Below the pieces are notes generated by a model. It was not told the origin of the DNA, did no database searches, and was given only the letters and a program-made list of their open reading frames with translations. A stretch of DNA of 64,000 nt from Adiantum capillus-veneris (Eukaryota > Streptophyta > Polypodiopsida > Polypodiales > Pteridaceae), in the NCBI GenBank assembly GCA_014529385.2, contig CM043953.1, positions 94,234,842-94,298,841 of the forward strand, read 5' to 3'. Positions 44,101 to 56,181 of this stretch are shown here, piece after piece. A program made the translations under genes and the position numbers. The number at the start of each line of letters is the position of its first letter. Position 1 is the first letter of the stretch.

Positions 44101-45244
44101 AGACATTGCTATGTAAGTTTGGACTTGAGGATTGCAAACCTATTGCCACTCCCATAGAAATAGGTTTGAAATTGATTCTTCATGATGGTGGTGATCTTGC
44201 AAATGTCACTCTTTACCAAACTACTATTGTTGATGCCTCATTTATGTATGCAACATGAGGCCATATATTTAGTTTGCAACCTCATAGGTCAGCAGATTCA
44301 AATATAGCCCAGAGTCTAAGCGTTGGTAGTCTATCAAGAGTAATTTTTGCTACTTGAGTGGCACTTTACATATTGGATTTTTTTAAATCCCAAGGGGGGG
44401 ATCATTGCCGCTAGATTTGCATGTCTTTTTGGACTCATATTGGGCTAGTTGCTTTGACACACGAGTGTCCACAATTGGTTTTTGTTTCAGGCTTGGCAGC
44501 TCATGAATATCATGGTTGAGCAAGAAGAAACCTATTGTGGCCACTTCTAGTTGTGAGACTTAGTATAGGGCAGTATTCACAACTATGGTTGAGTGTGTAT
44601 GGCTCATACACTTTTTAGCTGATTTGGGTCTTGGATAGGACACTACCAAGACTATCTACACTCACATCCAGAGCACATTGGTAGTTGCAAGGAACCCAAT
44701 TGTTCATGCTTGCACAAAGAACATTGAGGTGCGTTACCATTATGTCAGGGAGAGGCTCTCAACAAGAGAGATTAGCTTGGCTTATGTACCAACAGAGGAC
44801 AACCTTGCAAATCTTTTCACAAAGGCATTGTCATGGAGAAGATTGAAGCTTTCTGCAAATCTTTGGGCTTACTCTTCTTTGTGGATCAAAAATTTCCTCA
44901 CGGCATGGCACTTCCCTTTACTCTATGTGCCACCTCTAGTTCACCACATCACTTCAGGGGGGATTTATTACCATATACATGTGGTAGTAATGTGTGTGAA
45001 CACACTTAGGACCGCCAGGATGTTTTTCTCTCACTAGGGGTTTTTCCCCCCCCGTGCATTGTATATACGCCCATCACTATAGAGATAACTTATTTTTCCA
45101 TTGCACACAAAGTAATATACTCTCTATTGTGTGCCTTAAGCTTCCTTCATCTTCTCCAAGCCGTGTGTATTTTCCTGCAACCCTTATTCCAATAGCAAGG
45201 AAAAGGGGGCGATGGGACCTGGTGGTAGGAACACAATATTAGTG
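41185..45244 (+). mobile_element. Ty1/copia element, decayed
   Basis: A plus-strand copia gag-pol runs from about 41335 to 44870 in the canonical copia order protease-integrase-RT-RNase H. A PPT-like CAGGGGGGAT lies at 44955, and the following 44980-45244 may be the 3' LTR. No 5' LTR was found, since the gypsy LTR ends at 41179 just before it. Confidence 0.8.
41335..44870 (+). pseudogene. copia gag-pol polyprotein, many stops
   Basis: Recognisable parts in order: gag helical region (41387-41607, LHKELESKIMHEEDGMD); a decayed zinc knuckle near 41850; protease WYFDSGATKHITSHRDFF (42075); integrase core HSDVYGPMQTPSLGNYLYF, DDYSR, DQGGEYMSHKFNALL and VPYTPQ, with the next codon a stop (42430-42740); RT with WVYKL, ARLVAKGY, VHQSDIVTAWLNGDIFEEVY, YGLKQSPHAWYEK and the active site LYVDDLLIT (43500-43950); RNase H region with KKPIVATSSCET and NLANLFTKAL (44520-44830). 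At least ten stops and several frameshifts interrupt it, so it is an old dead copy. Confidence 0.9.
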
Positions 45245-45466
45245 AATCTGGTAATTTGTCAATTCCCACTTTAACAAGAAGCTTAAGATTTGACCACATG
45301 GCCAAATCTTAGCCAAAGTCCTGAGAGCATGGCTTAAAAGATATTTTCAAGCACTACCTTGTGGAAGTCTTTGGTCTTAAAAAATAGTTTGAGATTTGTT
45401 CATATGGCCAAATCTTTGAGACATTGGTGATTCCCAAATTCTCTAATATGGTGTTCAAAAGGAAGG

Positions 45467-45722
45467 GGGGCACACAGGGCGATTGGGGGGGAGATGGGGG
45501 GCACAAGTGACAACAGCGGGGGCGACTGCAATGGGGAAGGGACGGGGATACAAGGGGACGTGCATGACAAGGGGAGCGGCGGGGCGTGGTGGCAGTGGAC
45601 AGTCTGGCGACAGAAGGGGAGGGGGCATAGTCCATGTGGTCTGTCCGCAATCCACATCGACTATGTCCCCATGCCTCCCCCCTCCCCAATTTCCCTACCG
45701 CCCCTTTCCCATCTCCACCGCA

Positions 45723-45764
<42 letters not shown>

Positions 45765-46030
45765 TGCGCCTCGCCCCTTCTCTACTGCCCCTTGTCATGC
45801 ATGCCCCCCTACACACACACCCTGTCGCCCCGCCCCTCTGTCGTTTGACTTGTCCTCTAGGACACCCCCACCCCCCCAGTCGCCCTACCAAAGCTTACAC
45901 CCCACTGCCCTGTCCCCCGTTCCCCCTGCACCCCCCTTTTCCCAGTCACCCCCCATCCGTTCCCTGCCGCCCCTTGCCATGTGCGTCACCCATGCTTCGT
46001 GCACCGTCCCCTGTCGCTTTGCACCCGCCC
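45467..46030. repeat. G-rich/C-rich foldback with a run of 40 C
   Basis: The left arm (45467-45630) is G-rich and the right arm (45660-46030) is C-rich. The centre is a hairpin, GGGGGCATAGTCCATGTGG (45621-45639) against CCACATCGACTATGTCCCC (45652-45670). Words such as GACAAGGGGAGCGG on the left have counterparts such as CGCCCCTTGTCATGC on the right. 45725-45764 is 40 consecutive C. Long proline- or glycine-rich frames through it are composition artefacts. Confidence 0.75.
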
Positions 46031-46037
46031 TATGTGC

Positions 46038-46039
<2 letters not shown>

Positions 46040-46094
<55 letters not shown>
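46040..46094. repeat. (GA)n microsatellite
   Basis: About 27 uninterrupted units. Confidence 0.95.
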
Positions 46095-46099
<5 letters not shown>

Positions 46100-46259
46100 A
46101 GAGCGCAATGCATTTATATATATAAAAAATATGGATTTCAAAACTTATTAAATATTACTAACAACTACTAAGATCAATATAGAATGCTCTTAAATCCTCT
46201 AGACACAACTAAACACTTTCACTCTCATCTTTTCAATCTCCTGCTTATCTTTTCTACTC

Positions 46260-49200
46260 TACTATCATGTCATGCATTATAATCTTCCCTTATTTCAAAA
46301 GGGCTTTTCCCTTTACCAATGGGAAGATTATCTTTGGGATTAAATATCTACATGAGCATGTTGCGCCACAAACTTTTTCTGCTTTGCATGGAATTGTCAT
46401 GGTTGGGAGTGAAGCATTGACAATGCCAATGGAGAGAACAAGTAATCACTAGGGAGAGGAGTTTTATGCTATGGAAAGATCTCTTTCTACAAAGTTCGTG
46501 GTGCTAGTCAAAGATGACACAATCTCAAATTCTAGTGGCATGGCTGCTCCATTGGTGGCTGCTCCCTACATAGACCTTACTAGTCCAAGAAAGGAATAAC
46601 TCTTTGGAGAGCAAGCATTGAAAAACTCTATCGAGGTAAGGAGTACAAATAGTATTTTGTCATTTTTTAATGCAATGATGAAGCCCAACACTTTAGCAAA
46701 GCTTCTTTCAAAGATAGTAAATATTAAACAAGTGTTGGAAATACCAAAAGTGTACAATGGTAACATTGTGTTTGAGTTTCCGTCAACCTTAGGAAAGGTT
46801 CATCCAATGGATGCTATGGAACATAAGTATGATCCACACCATTGGACCAAACCGCAAACCTCAAATATCACATTTCCTGGAGTGTGTCGCAAAAGCAGTG
46901 TGAAAGTGCTCCAAAATGTCTCAATGAAAGTTGTCCCAAATTGGTTAATTTTGGGAGGTTAAATACAACACATTTCAATGGCAGCATGCTAAAATTACCT
47001 TGCATGGAAGATTTTTGCGATGGACTTGGTGGCAACCTTACTTGTCGCTATTGCGGTCAACCACCCATTTGTTTGCGTATATGTGAGTGCTTTGTATATT
47101 ATGTCATGCCAAGGGATGAGAGCATGAGCAGATTCATGGTACATCAAGGAACTCACCAACATGACATGAGGGATGGTTCGTCAAAGGGGATCATTGATAA
47201 AACCAAAGAAATGGTTGCAAAAGTTCTCATTGTGGATAGGCATGCAGGCACAAGAAAGGTACAAAGGTGTGTGGCAAAGGAAATTGTGACAACAACTTTG
47301 ATGCAAGAGCGGGGCTCTAGCCATGTACTTGGTAAGAAAGAATTTCTAAATTTTGCTAAGGCAATGGGTCCCTTGGTGGAGGAAAATTGGTGAGGATGCT
47401 TACATGTTTCTCTTGTTTGGACATAAGTTTTGAAAGTAATTTAACACTAAAGTACAAGTTCTGAAGGTCCACTGGCTGCAACTAGGAATGGGCCAACAAA
47501 GGAGAGCTTTGGTGTGGACTCCTTGTTGTGGCTAAAAAGAAATTGCACATATGATATTTTTCACAAAAGAACGTTCCTCGGGAAAGGATCAAAAGGGGAG
47601 GGGTGCTTTGTGTTCAAGATGTCTACAGTTGGTCCTACATGTGGATTGGATTTGGTTAATCAAATGTGATGAAGTGGACCTGGAGATCTTCGGCACACTT
47701 GGGTGCAGTTTGATCACATTGACCGAGTGGCTGATTGGGTAACCATGGCATGCCACTTTTACGATCCAGGGTTTTTTGTCTTAGGAATATATTTCAAAAG
47801 TTTGGCATATCTTAAGAAACAACCAGCAACGTGTTTACTAATGCGCTTGTCTTATTTTGCAGCATGCATAATCTCCTCACTATTGTAACTTGTTAGATGA
47901 AAGAGGAAGACATGGAATCACAAATTCTTTTCTGGCAGTGTATAAATGAAGTTATGGAGGGTCATGGATGTGAGAGAGCGGATATCCATGGATTCAATGA
48001 CGAATGAAGCTGAAGCCAAGTAGAATGCAATTCACACAATGTTCAATGGTGGCAAAGAAAATGTTCTACAACATCAAGAGCGATATTGCCTTTTTAATTG
48101 GAAACAAAGCATGGTGAAACAAATCATGACGTACATTGTCTCTTCATTGCAACAAAATCACAAAGACATGTGCAAAAAGTGGCATCTAGTCCCCCTCTAA
48201 AGGGCATCTGTTGCAAACTTTTGTCCACTTCAACAATGGTGGTGAAATGAAAATTGCATGGATAAAAACATCCTTGCAATGGACGCTTGGTAGAGTCTGT
48301 GGGAGGTGCATATTGCACATTGGGGGAGCATCATGTTAGCAATAGAGAGAAGTGATGATAGGGCAAACACTCCAAGAATCACCTTGGCCAAGAGCAAGCA
48401 TGGTAGCTGGCTTGCAGGCGAAGAGTTCAAAAGAAAAATCTCATTGTGTGAAGCATGTACTTCAGATATGGCAAATGCAATACTGCAAAGCACAAAGGAA
48501 GTTTCTTATTCTCAAAGTAAACATATTGAAAAGGTTCCTTTACTATAGAGGCTCAAGGAAAGAGTTTCCTCTAGTCTTGAACAAGTGATAAAAGTAGTCA
48601 ATCAGGCTACATTTAGAACACCCATGTATAAAGCTCGCACCCCGCTTGAAGGAGACAAAGAAACCGTTTGGCAAAAGCGAGGTCCATTGATTGTGATTGA
48701 TGTGGAGGATGAGCCAACACATAGGCCAGAGTACAATGCAAAAACACAAGACCGCACAACACAGGGCAGGCCAAGGAAGATCATTTTCAAGAAGATTCAG
48801 GGGTAGTAGGTGGGAGTGAGAATTCCAAAGAGAAGACAAAGCTTTGTGCTTTGTAACTAAAGGTCAATGAAGCTATGTAGGCAATCAGAAGAACCCCTCT
48901 TGGTAGTCATGTGACATGCAGTGGCACCCCAATAATGGAAAAAGATGTGGACAAAATATTGTGGCTTGTAGTAAAGGGACTCTTGCACCATCCTTTGAGG
49001 GTATAGAAAACATCCAAATGGGCTAATTAGACAATGGTTTTGGTTTTGTCCCAGACATGTTATTTGTTGCTATGTGTTGCATCATAAAATAGAACAAAGG
49101 CTAGATCCTCCTCCAACAACTTGGCGGGTTGATCTCGGAACAAATCTCACAGATGGAGAAGTTGAGGTACTACTTGAAGGAGGATTTCAAGCGGAGACAG

Positions 49201-49850
49201 TTGGAAGAGATTGAGAGAGTGCAACAACAATGTGAACTCCTCCAAGGGTGGAGGTGATTCCTTTTCCACTTCAACAAAAGCAAGTAGCAGTGCTTCAATA
49301 CTAAGAAATGGCATAAGAGTCAAATTTTGGACGTCCATTTTAGAGGAGGAAGTTAAGAATATTGTTCTCACTCTTTGTTTAAAAGCTAACGTGACTGAAG
49401 AAAAATGAATTGTAGACAAAGCACTGAAGTCTTCAAGGTTGAGCATCACGCATTAGATGGACATGTGGGGGTGTATGAGGTGCACATCAAGGATGAGCCC
49501 TATTGCACAAGCCCTGATTTCAACGATAGGGAGGCCAAGAAAAGATCTTATTTGGCTTGCAAGCACTTGTACTTCGTTTTCTTGAGATATCTTGGATCGA
49601 GCCAAAATGAAAACATGTTAATACATCAACCATTGCTAAGCAAAGTACATGTCTACAATTATCTTAGCCATGAACACACATATCCAAACTTAGAGTGCAA
49701 CCCAAGATTGTACAATTTTGTGACACATTTTTTGCCATGTATTGTAGTTGGCAACGTTGATATAGATAGGGTAGGAATTGTACCTTTGGCAAAGATACTT
49801 TGGATTATTTTGAGTTATAAAAATTTTAATCTCTGTTTTTGTTAGCACTA
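46260..49850 (+). pseudogene. MULE-like transposase, decayed
   Basis: Several plus-strand pieces in different frames line up as one protein. 46842-47393 has a Cys-rich segment (CRYCGQPPICLRICECFVYY) ending in HQGTHQH, like the HxH end of the WRKY-GCM1/FLYWCH finger found at the N terminus of many plant MULE transposases. 47703-47770 has a piece reading FDHIDRVADWVTMACHFYDP. 48306-48806 holds a C-terminal core (SKHGSWLAGEEFKRKISL, and GPLIVIDVEDEPTHRPEY in shifted frames). 49405-49640 holds a SWIM finger. Stops and shifts separate them. I did not find terminal inverted repeats or a 9-bp target duplication. The family assignment rests on the HxH and SWIM motifs. Confidence 0.6.
49405..49845 (+). 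pseudogene. SWIM zinc-finger end of the MULE-like transposase
   Basis: The 146-codon open piece reads YEVHIKDEPYCTSPDFNDRE, then YLACKHLYFVFLRYLG. The SWIM pattern is CxC...CxH; here the second Cys of CxC is Ser (CTS) and CKH is intact. SWIM domains lie at the C terminus of plant MULE and FAR1/FHY3-type proteins. Following residues (NENMLIHQPLLSKVHVYNYL) look like a conserved tail. It is not a free-standing gene. Confidence 0.7.
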
Positions 49851-49883
49851 ATGTTGATGTAAATTGATTTAGGTGTATTCTCC

Positions 49884-50323
<440 letters not shown>

Positions 50324-50329
50324 CAGGAG

Positions 50330-51049
50330 AGAGAATAAAATTGAGAAGAGAGGAAAGAGTGATTTTGGAATCTTCTCGCCGGATTTAAAAAAAGCTCTCA
50401 TCAAAAAATGCTTGCCAAAAAACATCCCTCGTTTTTCGAGGGTGGCTCCCTGTTCAGCTAGTTGTTGTGGGAAAAAAAATATCTGCTAGTATCGGGGTGG
50501 CTCCCGTATCAACTGATGTATGTCTAGATGTTGGATTTGGATATGATGGTGTTGCTTGAGGTTTCATGCATTTGTGGCTTGATATGGCATATATTTTAAT
50601 ATAATGTTTTGCTTTTAATATATATCCACTCACAATATTGTGAGTTCCGCTAAAAAGAGGAAAAAAAAAGAAAATGGGATATCGGAGCAAGGCTTTGGCT
50701 TCGAAGGAAGCATCGTCAATATGGTATTTTACTCTCCTAGGCTGAGGTGATCTTTGCTGTCTATTGGCCTGACAACATATACTATGGGATAAGTTGTGTG
50801 GAAAAACATTGACGAGACTTGTAAGAAATAGGCTCATAAGCAAGATGGCTAAAGGCTAAAGAAGCCCAAAAAGAAAACAACAAATGCAACCATTGAAGAT
50901 GCTTCTTCAAATGCAAATTTCACAAATGTTTTACATGATGTAGTATGGGAGGACCTTACAAACTCCCCAACAAAAAGAAAAAGTTGTCCTCAGCTCGAAA
51001 CAAATAAAGAAGATGAGAAATCTTCATCCGCAAGCTACACTTTCAACTT
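50330..51049. other. No recognisable gene
   Basis: Short open frames only. A Lys-rich plus-strand reading around 50850-51000 (KEAQKENNKCN) recalls a copia gag tail but is too short to call. Confidence 0.35.
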
Positions 51050-51718
51050 TTGGGTAACGCTAGTTTATCCTTTGTTGGCTGGCTAGCCTATATAAGGTGC
51101 AATATATTTTCATTTCTTCGAGTATTATTCCCTTTGTCTTTCACTTTTCTTTTCATCCCTTGTCAAAATATCTTAGGTTTGTCTCTTTGCTCCTTATCTT
51201 ACTTTATGGATCGGTGGCAAAAGATAGTTTTATCTGTGGCCATTCCTCATCTACAACAAACAAGTGAATCCGTTAGGAGAGATTTTGTGGAGCGATATGG
51301 GCGCCTGCTATTTCCTCACTTGAGAAATTCAGTAGCTCAAACCAAATGGTGGACATTTCAAAGTGTAACAAGGGTGACCCTTTGGATTTGGGCTCACTTT
51401 TGTAATAATGTCCATTTGGCTATGGTTACTGACACTATGTGTTTGGGTCCTGAATATTACTGCGTGATGAGGTCAATGCATCAAGGATTTTCAGAACGAG
51501 TCTTTTTGCTTTCTCAATTCCTTCCTCATCAAAAGATATATCTTTACCCTCACTTTGGTTTACCACTTAGAGGTCCCTTTGACTTCATACCTCATACTAG
51601 AGAGATCAGTGCAACAATTTCACAACGAATCCTTCCTATCAATGAGATGCCTAATGTGTGCCCTAATTGTGATAGCTGCTTTTGTGATTATGTAATGGAT
51701 GGGCTTATTGACCTCTAA
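51050..51718 (+). CDS. Hypothetical protein, 222 aa
   Basis: This is the longest intact non-repetitive ORF outside the retroelement and the spliced gene. The first 50 residues are hydrophobic (LRVLFPLSFTFLFIPC) and could be leader sequence or untranslated. A more natural start is the Met at residue 51 (MDRWQKIVLSVAIPHLQ). The body is rich in aromatic residues (YGRLLFPHLRNSVAQTKWW) and the C terminus has a Cys cluster, CPNCDSCFC, which could bind a metal. I do not recognise the family. It lies between the MULE remnant and a minus-strand gypsy remnant, so it may belong to a transposon rather than the host. No introns are needed. Confidence 0.4.
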   Translation: MGNASLSFVGWLAYIRCNIFSFLRVLFPLSFTFLFIPCQNILGLSLCSLSYFMDRWQKIVLSVAIPHLQQTSESVRRDFVERYGRLLFPHLRNSVAQTKWWTFQSVTRVTLWIWAHFCNNVHLAMVTDTMCLGPEYYCVMRSMHQGFSERVFLLSQFLPHQKIYLYPHFGLPLRGPFDFIPHTREISATISQRILPINEMPNVCPNCDSCFCDYVMDGLIDL

Positions 51719-51719
51719 A

Positions 51720-52024
51720 TTTTTTATCTTCATTGTATCCCTTAACATGTTCATCATGTTCTAAGATCTTGGTGCCTGTCTTAAGTCTTTCTTCCTCTGA
51801 TTTTTCTTGATGGATATAATGAAATTGGTTTTGAGTCCTTTCGTATTTGATAGAACTCCTTGAGAGAATTTCAAACTTAGTTAAATCTATTTATTGATTT
51901 TGTAATTCCATACATAGATCCAAGTCACAAGATGTAAAGGAAAATGCTAATCTTGTTATTATTTAGCAAAAGGTCATGTTACAAAAGTTTAGTAAGATAG
52001 AACTTGGCTTTGTAGTTACATGGG
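51720..52024. other. Possible LTR end of the adjoining gypsy remnant
   Basis: It follows the 3' end of a minus-strand integrase-chromodomain reading, so the 3' LTR would be expected here. I could not define TG...CA boundaries. Confidence 0.3.
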
Positions 52025-52600
52025 CTAACACTGTTTAGTTTGAGTACAAAAAAGAGGAGAATCCTGATCAAAAAAGATAAGGAAATTGAGAAGTAAGGCA
52101 TTCCAATCTTCCCAAGAGGCATCTTCAATGGGATAGCCCTTCCACTGGACTAAAACCTCCTGAATTGTTTGATGTCGTAGCTTCCGCTCCTTCATGTCCA
52201 AAATTTTCTCTGGCTCCATCTGGAATTCTTCCTGTGTGATAAAAATAGTACCTTCATCATTTAGGATGTGAAGGGGATCTGCAATATATCTTTTTAGCAA
52301 GCTAACATGAAAAACATTGTGCACATGCAAGTGAGGAGGTAAAGCGAGTTCCCCTATCCTTCTTAGAATCTCAAAGGGTCCACAATATCTATATGCTAAC
52401 TTCCTGTATTTTCCCAACTTGAGTGAACTTCTCTTTGGTTTGACCCTAAGGAAAACTCTATCTTCTGCCTTAAAAATTCAGGAAGATCTATGTAAATCAT
52501 CATAACTCTTTTGCCTATCACTTGCTCTCTTACCATTCTCCCTTATTATTTTGATTTGGTGATCCATTTCTTCAAGTGTATTCATTAGGAAAATTTTGAA
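52025..52600 (-). pseudogene. Gypsy chromovirus integrase C terminus and chromodomain
   Basis: The open frame 52417-52025 reads YRKLAYRYCGPFEILRRIG and VHNVFHVSLLKRYI, the integrase C-terminal (GPF-type) region. A chromodomain follows (EKILDMKERKLRHQTIQEVL, then VQWKGYPIEDASWEDWN, with the aromatic W and the GYP...ASWE core intact). Upstream to about 52600 the reading continues with frame breaks (MDHQIKIIRENGKRASDRQ). A chromodomain at the integrase end marks the chromovirus branch of Ty3/gypsy and is thought to guide insertion to chromatin. The rest of the element is missing. Confidence 0.85.
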
Positions 52601-52775
52601 CTCATTTTTGGGCCTTTTAAGAGTTCCACATCATCAACGTTGTACAAAAGAAAGCAACCCGATAGACCCCTCTAAATATTTCTTAGAACCCCATGATATG
52701 ACCTATCATTAGAAAGTTCTTGAAAAATGGATTCTAAAGAGCCAAGGTCCAAAAAGTTTGGATGACTTCTATGAA
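52585..52775 (+). repeat. Dispersed repeat, pairs inverted with 2930-3120
   Basis: It shares TTTTGAACTCATTTTTGGGC, AAGAAAGCAACCCG and AGAACCCCATGATATGACCT with the reverse complement of 2930-3120. It sits exactly between two different gypsy remnants. Confidence 0.65.
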
Positions 52776-52779
52776 CCCG

Positions 52780-55440
52780 TTGATGAGATGTTTGTGGTTG
52801 AGTTCTTTGAGATTTAACTTTCCATTGATGCATCGGCATTACAATTTGTGGAGAAGATAAATGCTCCTTTGGTTTCCAAACCCATCTAGTGCAAGTTTCT
52901 CTTTTGAAAGATTTTTTCTTTGAGTTGTTAGATGTGAAACTATTTTCAGTATAGTAGATGAGTTTTGGGCACCGAAATTTGAGACGAATTGTCCTTGATT
53001 TGTGCTTTTGGTACCCAAAATTTCTTGACTCCTTGCATGCTACTTGTAGCATTTGCTTATCTAGAGGTCGATGTAGATTGATTGTTCCCTGGTTCTTTTG
53101 TGGGCGGCCTCTTTTCCATTCCTCTTTACTTGGTGCAATTGGGACTAAGAGTTGTCCTCCTTTAAGTGATAGCTTGAGTTGATTGGTGTCCCAATCTGGT
53201 ACTGCCTTGTATGTCCGCATCCATGAGACTCCAAGAATCATCGTTTCATTCATATGTTCATCTTGTATGCATACAAATTGATGTGGGCATGAAATTCCAT
53301 CTACTATCACATTCAAGTTGACTACTCCCAATGCTGGTGTTGGGTTTTTACTGCATCCTTTGATAGCAGATATTCCCGATGCTAAAGACTGATTCGTAGC
53401 TTTCTTGTAAGTGGAATAACTGATTGCATTCATTCAAGATCCGATATCTACTAATGCATTTGTGCTATAATTGTTCAATTGTGTCGTGATGAAAAGGTCA
53501 ATTCCATCCAATCATTCATCATTCGTTGACACTGCATCATTCGATGATTCCCATAGTCTTTCATCTGGTTTCAAAGTGTTGATGGAAATAGGTGGTTGTT
53601 TATTTTTGAAAGCATCTTTTTTCTTGAGTACTTGAAGCCGAGCTTCCTCTTGAGTTTCATCAATAACCTGTTGTCATTTAATCTTTCTTTGCTTTGTTAC
53701 ATGCATTTTCTCTAGCAACTCATTGATTAGTGGCAAATGGTACTTCTTTAATTGGCATCCACTAATCCAGTTAGCCATTAGTTCACCATCTAGAGTGGAC
53801 AACTCAACTGCTCCACTTGGGGATACGTCCTCAATGATAAACAATCCATTATCCTTTTTATTGAATTTGGGAATGTGCTGCTTAAGGAAATAAACTAAAA
53901 CTAGGTCCACTTTTCAATAGCTTTTTTGCGGCGTTTACTCATATCCTCCAGAAATGTTCTGCTTGATAAGTAAGTAACTGCATGTTACTCCACTTAAGAA
54001 CTAGTAAGATTTGAAATGAGGTATGGGTGATTGTTTCTGGCATTGGAGACAGTTTTTCACAAACGAGTGAACATCACTCCTCATGGTTGGCCAAATACTC
54101 TAAGTCTCAAGATCTGTTGCATAGTTTGGTCTTCCGCAAAGTGAAGTCCTACTATAGTAATGTGTGCTTGACTTAGGTGTTGGTTTTTCTCCTCAAGATT
54201 AATACACAAAAGCAATATTCCATCTTGATTTCTTTTTTATAGACTTCCGGCTAGTAATTGATACATAGCTGATTGCCCAATTAATCCAAGTGTATTAGGA
54301 AGTGGTATTTGAGAGCCCACCTGAGCTATGGTCATCAATGAAACCATATTTTTTGACCAACGGGGTATCATCTCCATGGAGAACAGATATGCATCTGGTA
54401 GATCATCGTCAACCCCATAAATGATCTTCTCTTTGGCGTGTGGTGTGTTTTTTATAACTACAGTGAAATCAAATTTCAAAAGAATGATGAACCATCTCAC
54501 TATCCTCCCTGTGTTGCATGGCTTGTTGACCAAGTACAATAAAGCTTGGTGGTCCACAAAGAATACAAATTTGTTGCCTAGTAGGTAATTTCTATACTTT
54601 GTTATGGCATATATCATTCCTAATCCTTCTCTTTAAGTAGCTATATAGTTTTTATCAGCCACATTCAACTGTCTACTAGCATAAGAAACGACAAAATCAA
54701 CTTTTTTGTCTCCTGGTTGAGCACCCAATGATGGCATAATTGGAAGCATCAACATATAAATGGAATATCTTATTCCAATCTGGTGCTTTCAATATTGGGA
54801 CTTAAGTGAGAGCTTGTTTAATCTTCATGAAGCATCAGTCCATACAAACAGTGTAATCAGGCCATACATGGGTTTTGCAATTATAGCATACATGTAAATG
54901 AATCGTCTGTAATATCCACAATGTCCCATGAAAGCTTGAGCTCCTTTGATAGTTGTTGGTCTAGGCAATTCAACAATAACATGAATTTTATCCATATCGA
55001 TTGCTATGCCGTTTTTAGACACTATATGTCCAAGAATTTTTCCTTGTCTGCTCATAAAGGTGCACTTTTAAGGATTTAAGCAAATCCTATGAAGTCTACA
55101 TTTTTTGAATACCTTTTTGAGATGTTCAAAATGATCATCTCGGATTGATGAATGTACACATAGATTATCCATATATACTTCCAAGAAATTCTTAAGATAT
55201 TCTTTGAAAGCATGGCTCATCAATATTTGAAATGTGGAAGGAGTATTAGTTAACAATACCCCGTTCAGTTTGCAAACGCAGCTTTATGTTGATCTTTGGG
55301 ATCAAACAAAAGGTGACTGTGGGCCTGAAAAGCTGTCTAGAAAGTTGTAAGCTTCTTTTCCTGCAACTCCTTCTAAAACATGCTCGATGATTGGAAGAGG
55401 GTAGTTATCTCTAATGGTGGCTGCATTCATTTTTTTGAGA
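52780..55440 (-). pseudogene. Gypsy pol with retropepsin-like domain after integrase
   Basis: Minus-strand order: RT end of fingers and palm (55440-55060; NAATIRDNYPLP, and active site VYMDN where a YxDD is expected), thumb (55055-54825; GKILGHIVSKNGIAIDMDKI), RNase H (54617-54237; YRNYLLGNKFVFFVDHQALL), a decayed integrase interval, and the integrase C-terminal fold (53910-53720; GLFIIEDVSPSGAVELSTLDG). Past a single TGA the same frame runs through a linker (DETQEEARLQVLKKKDAFKN) into a retropepsin (53470-53100; ALVDIGS then a stop, MNAISYSTYKK, ILGVSWMR). The end is a basic tail with an AT-hook-like KRGRPQK and WVWKPK. The residues VDHQALLYLVNKP are typical of one non-chromovirus plant gypsy group. 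The element is dead, with stops and shifts. Its gag and LTRs are absent. Confidence 0.72.
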
Positions 55441-55461
55441 TAAACACACTCTTAATTACTT

Positions 55462-56124
55462 TGAGAACATAGAGGGTGAACTTAATTGATGGTAGCAACA
55501 TGAACATAGTACTTAAATAACTTGGCATGAACAATACTTTTGCAAGAGAGAGAGTATTAGAGAACATGACAATAGTTGAGGACCAGATTACTTGGATCCG
55601 GTCCCCCCTCCAAAAGGCGTTTGTATTATAGATTCTCCAATCAAGAGAGACTTGTTACAATACAATCTTTGTGCTCATTGTGACCTTGGTGATGCTATGA
55701 AGATGGAAAGATTCATGCATCACGAGATTAACATAAACTTTGCAAAAAGAATTAACTATCCCAAGCCTCGGTCCGAAGGCCTCAAACACCTTTGAAAGTG
55801 GAGAGAGCTAGCGAGGAATGAGGGTAGGGAAGAGGAAGAAGAATCATCCATAGGAGAAAGAAATAGTTCCTCACTTATCATCACTCTTCTCGATTAGCAT
55901 AGCATAATAGCATAGTTATGAAGATGAAGAAGATGGCAAGATTAAGCATTGAAGCATGTCTCTTGGTTGGATTTTCATTACATATCCAAGAGTGTTGGTG
56001 TAGGCTCTCCACTTCTCAACAAGCTTGGAGAAGGAGATGAAGCTCTTGCACTTTGCACTCCACACAATGAGAGGATGTGTGTGTGTGTGTGGGAGAGTAT
56101 ACCCCCCTCTCATGCTTGGTCCAC

Positions 56125-56181
<57 letters not shown>

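Noticed and set aside
45483-46171. Pro-rich and Gly-rich frames of 120-225 codons
   Set aside because: They follow from C and G runs in the foldback; the same interval is open in several frames on both strands.
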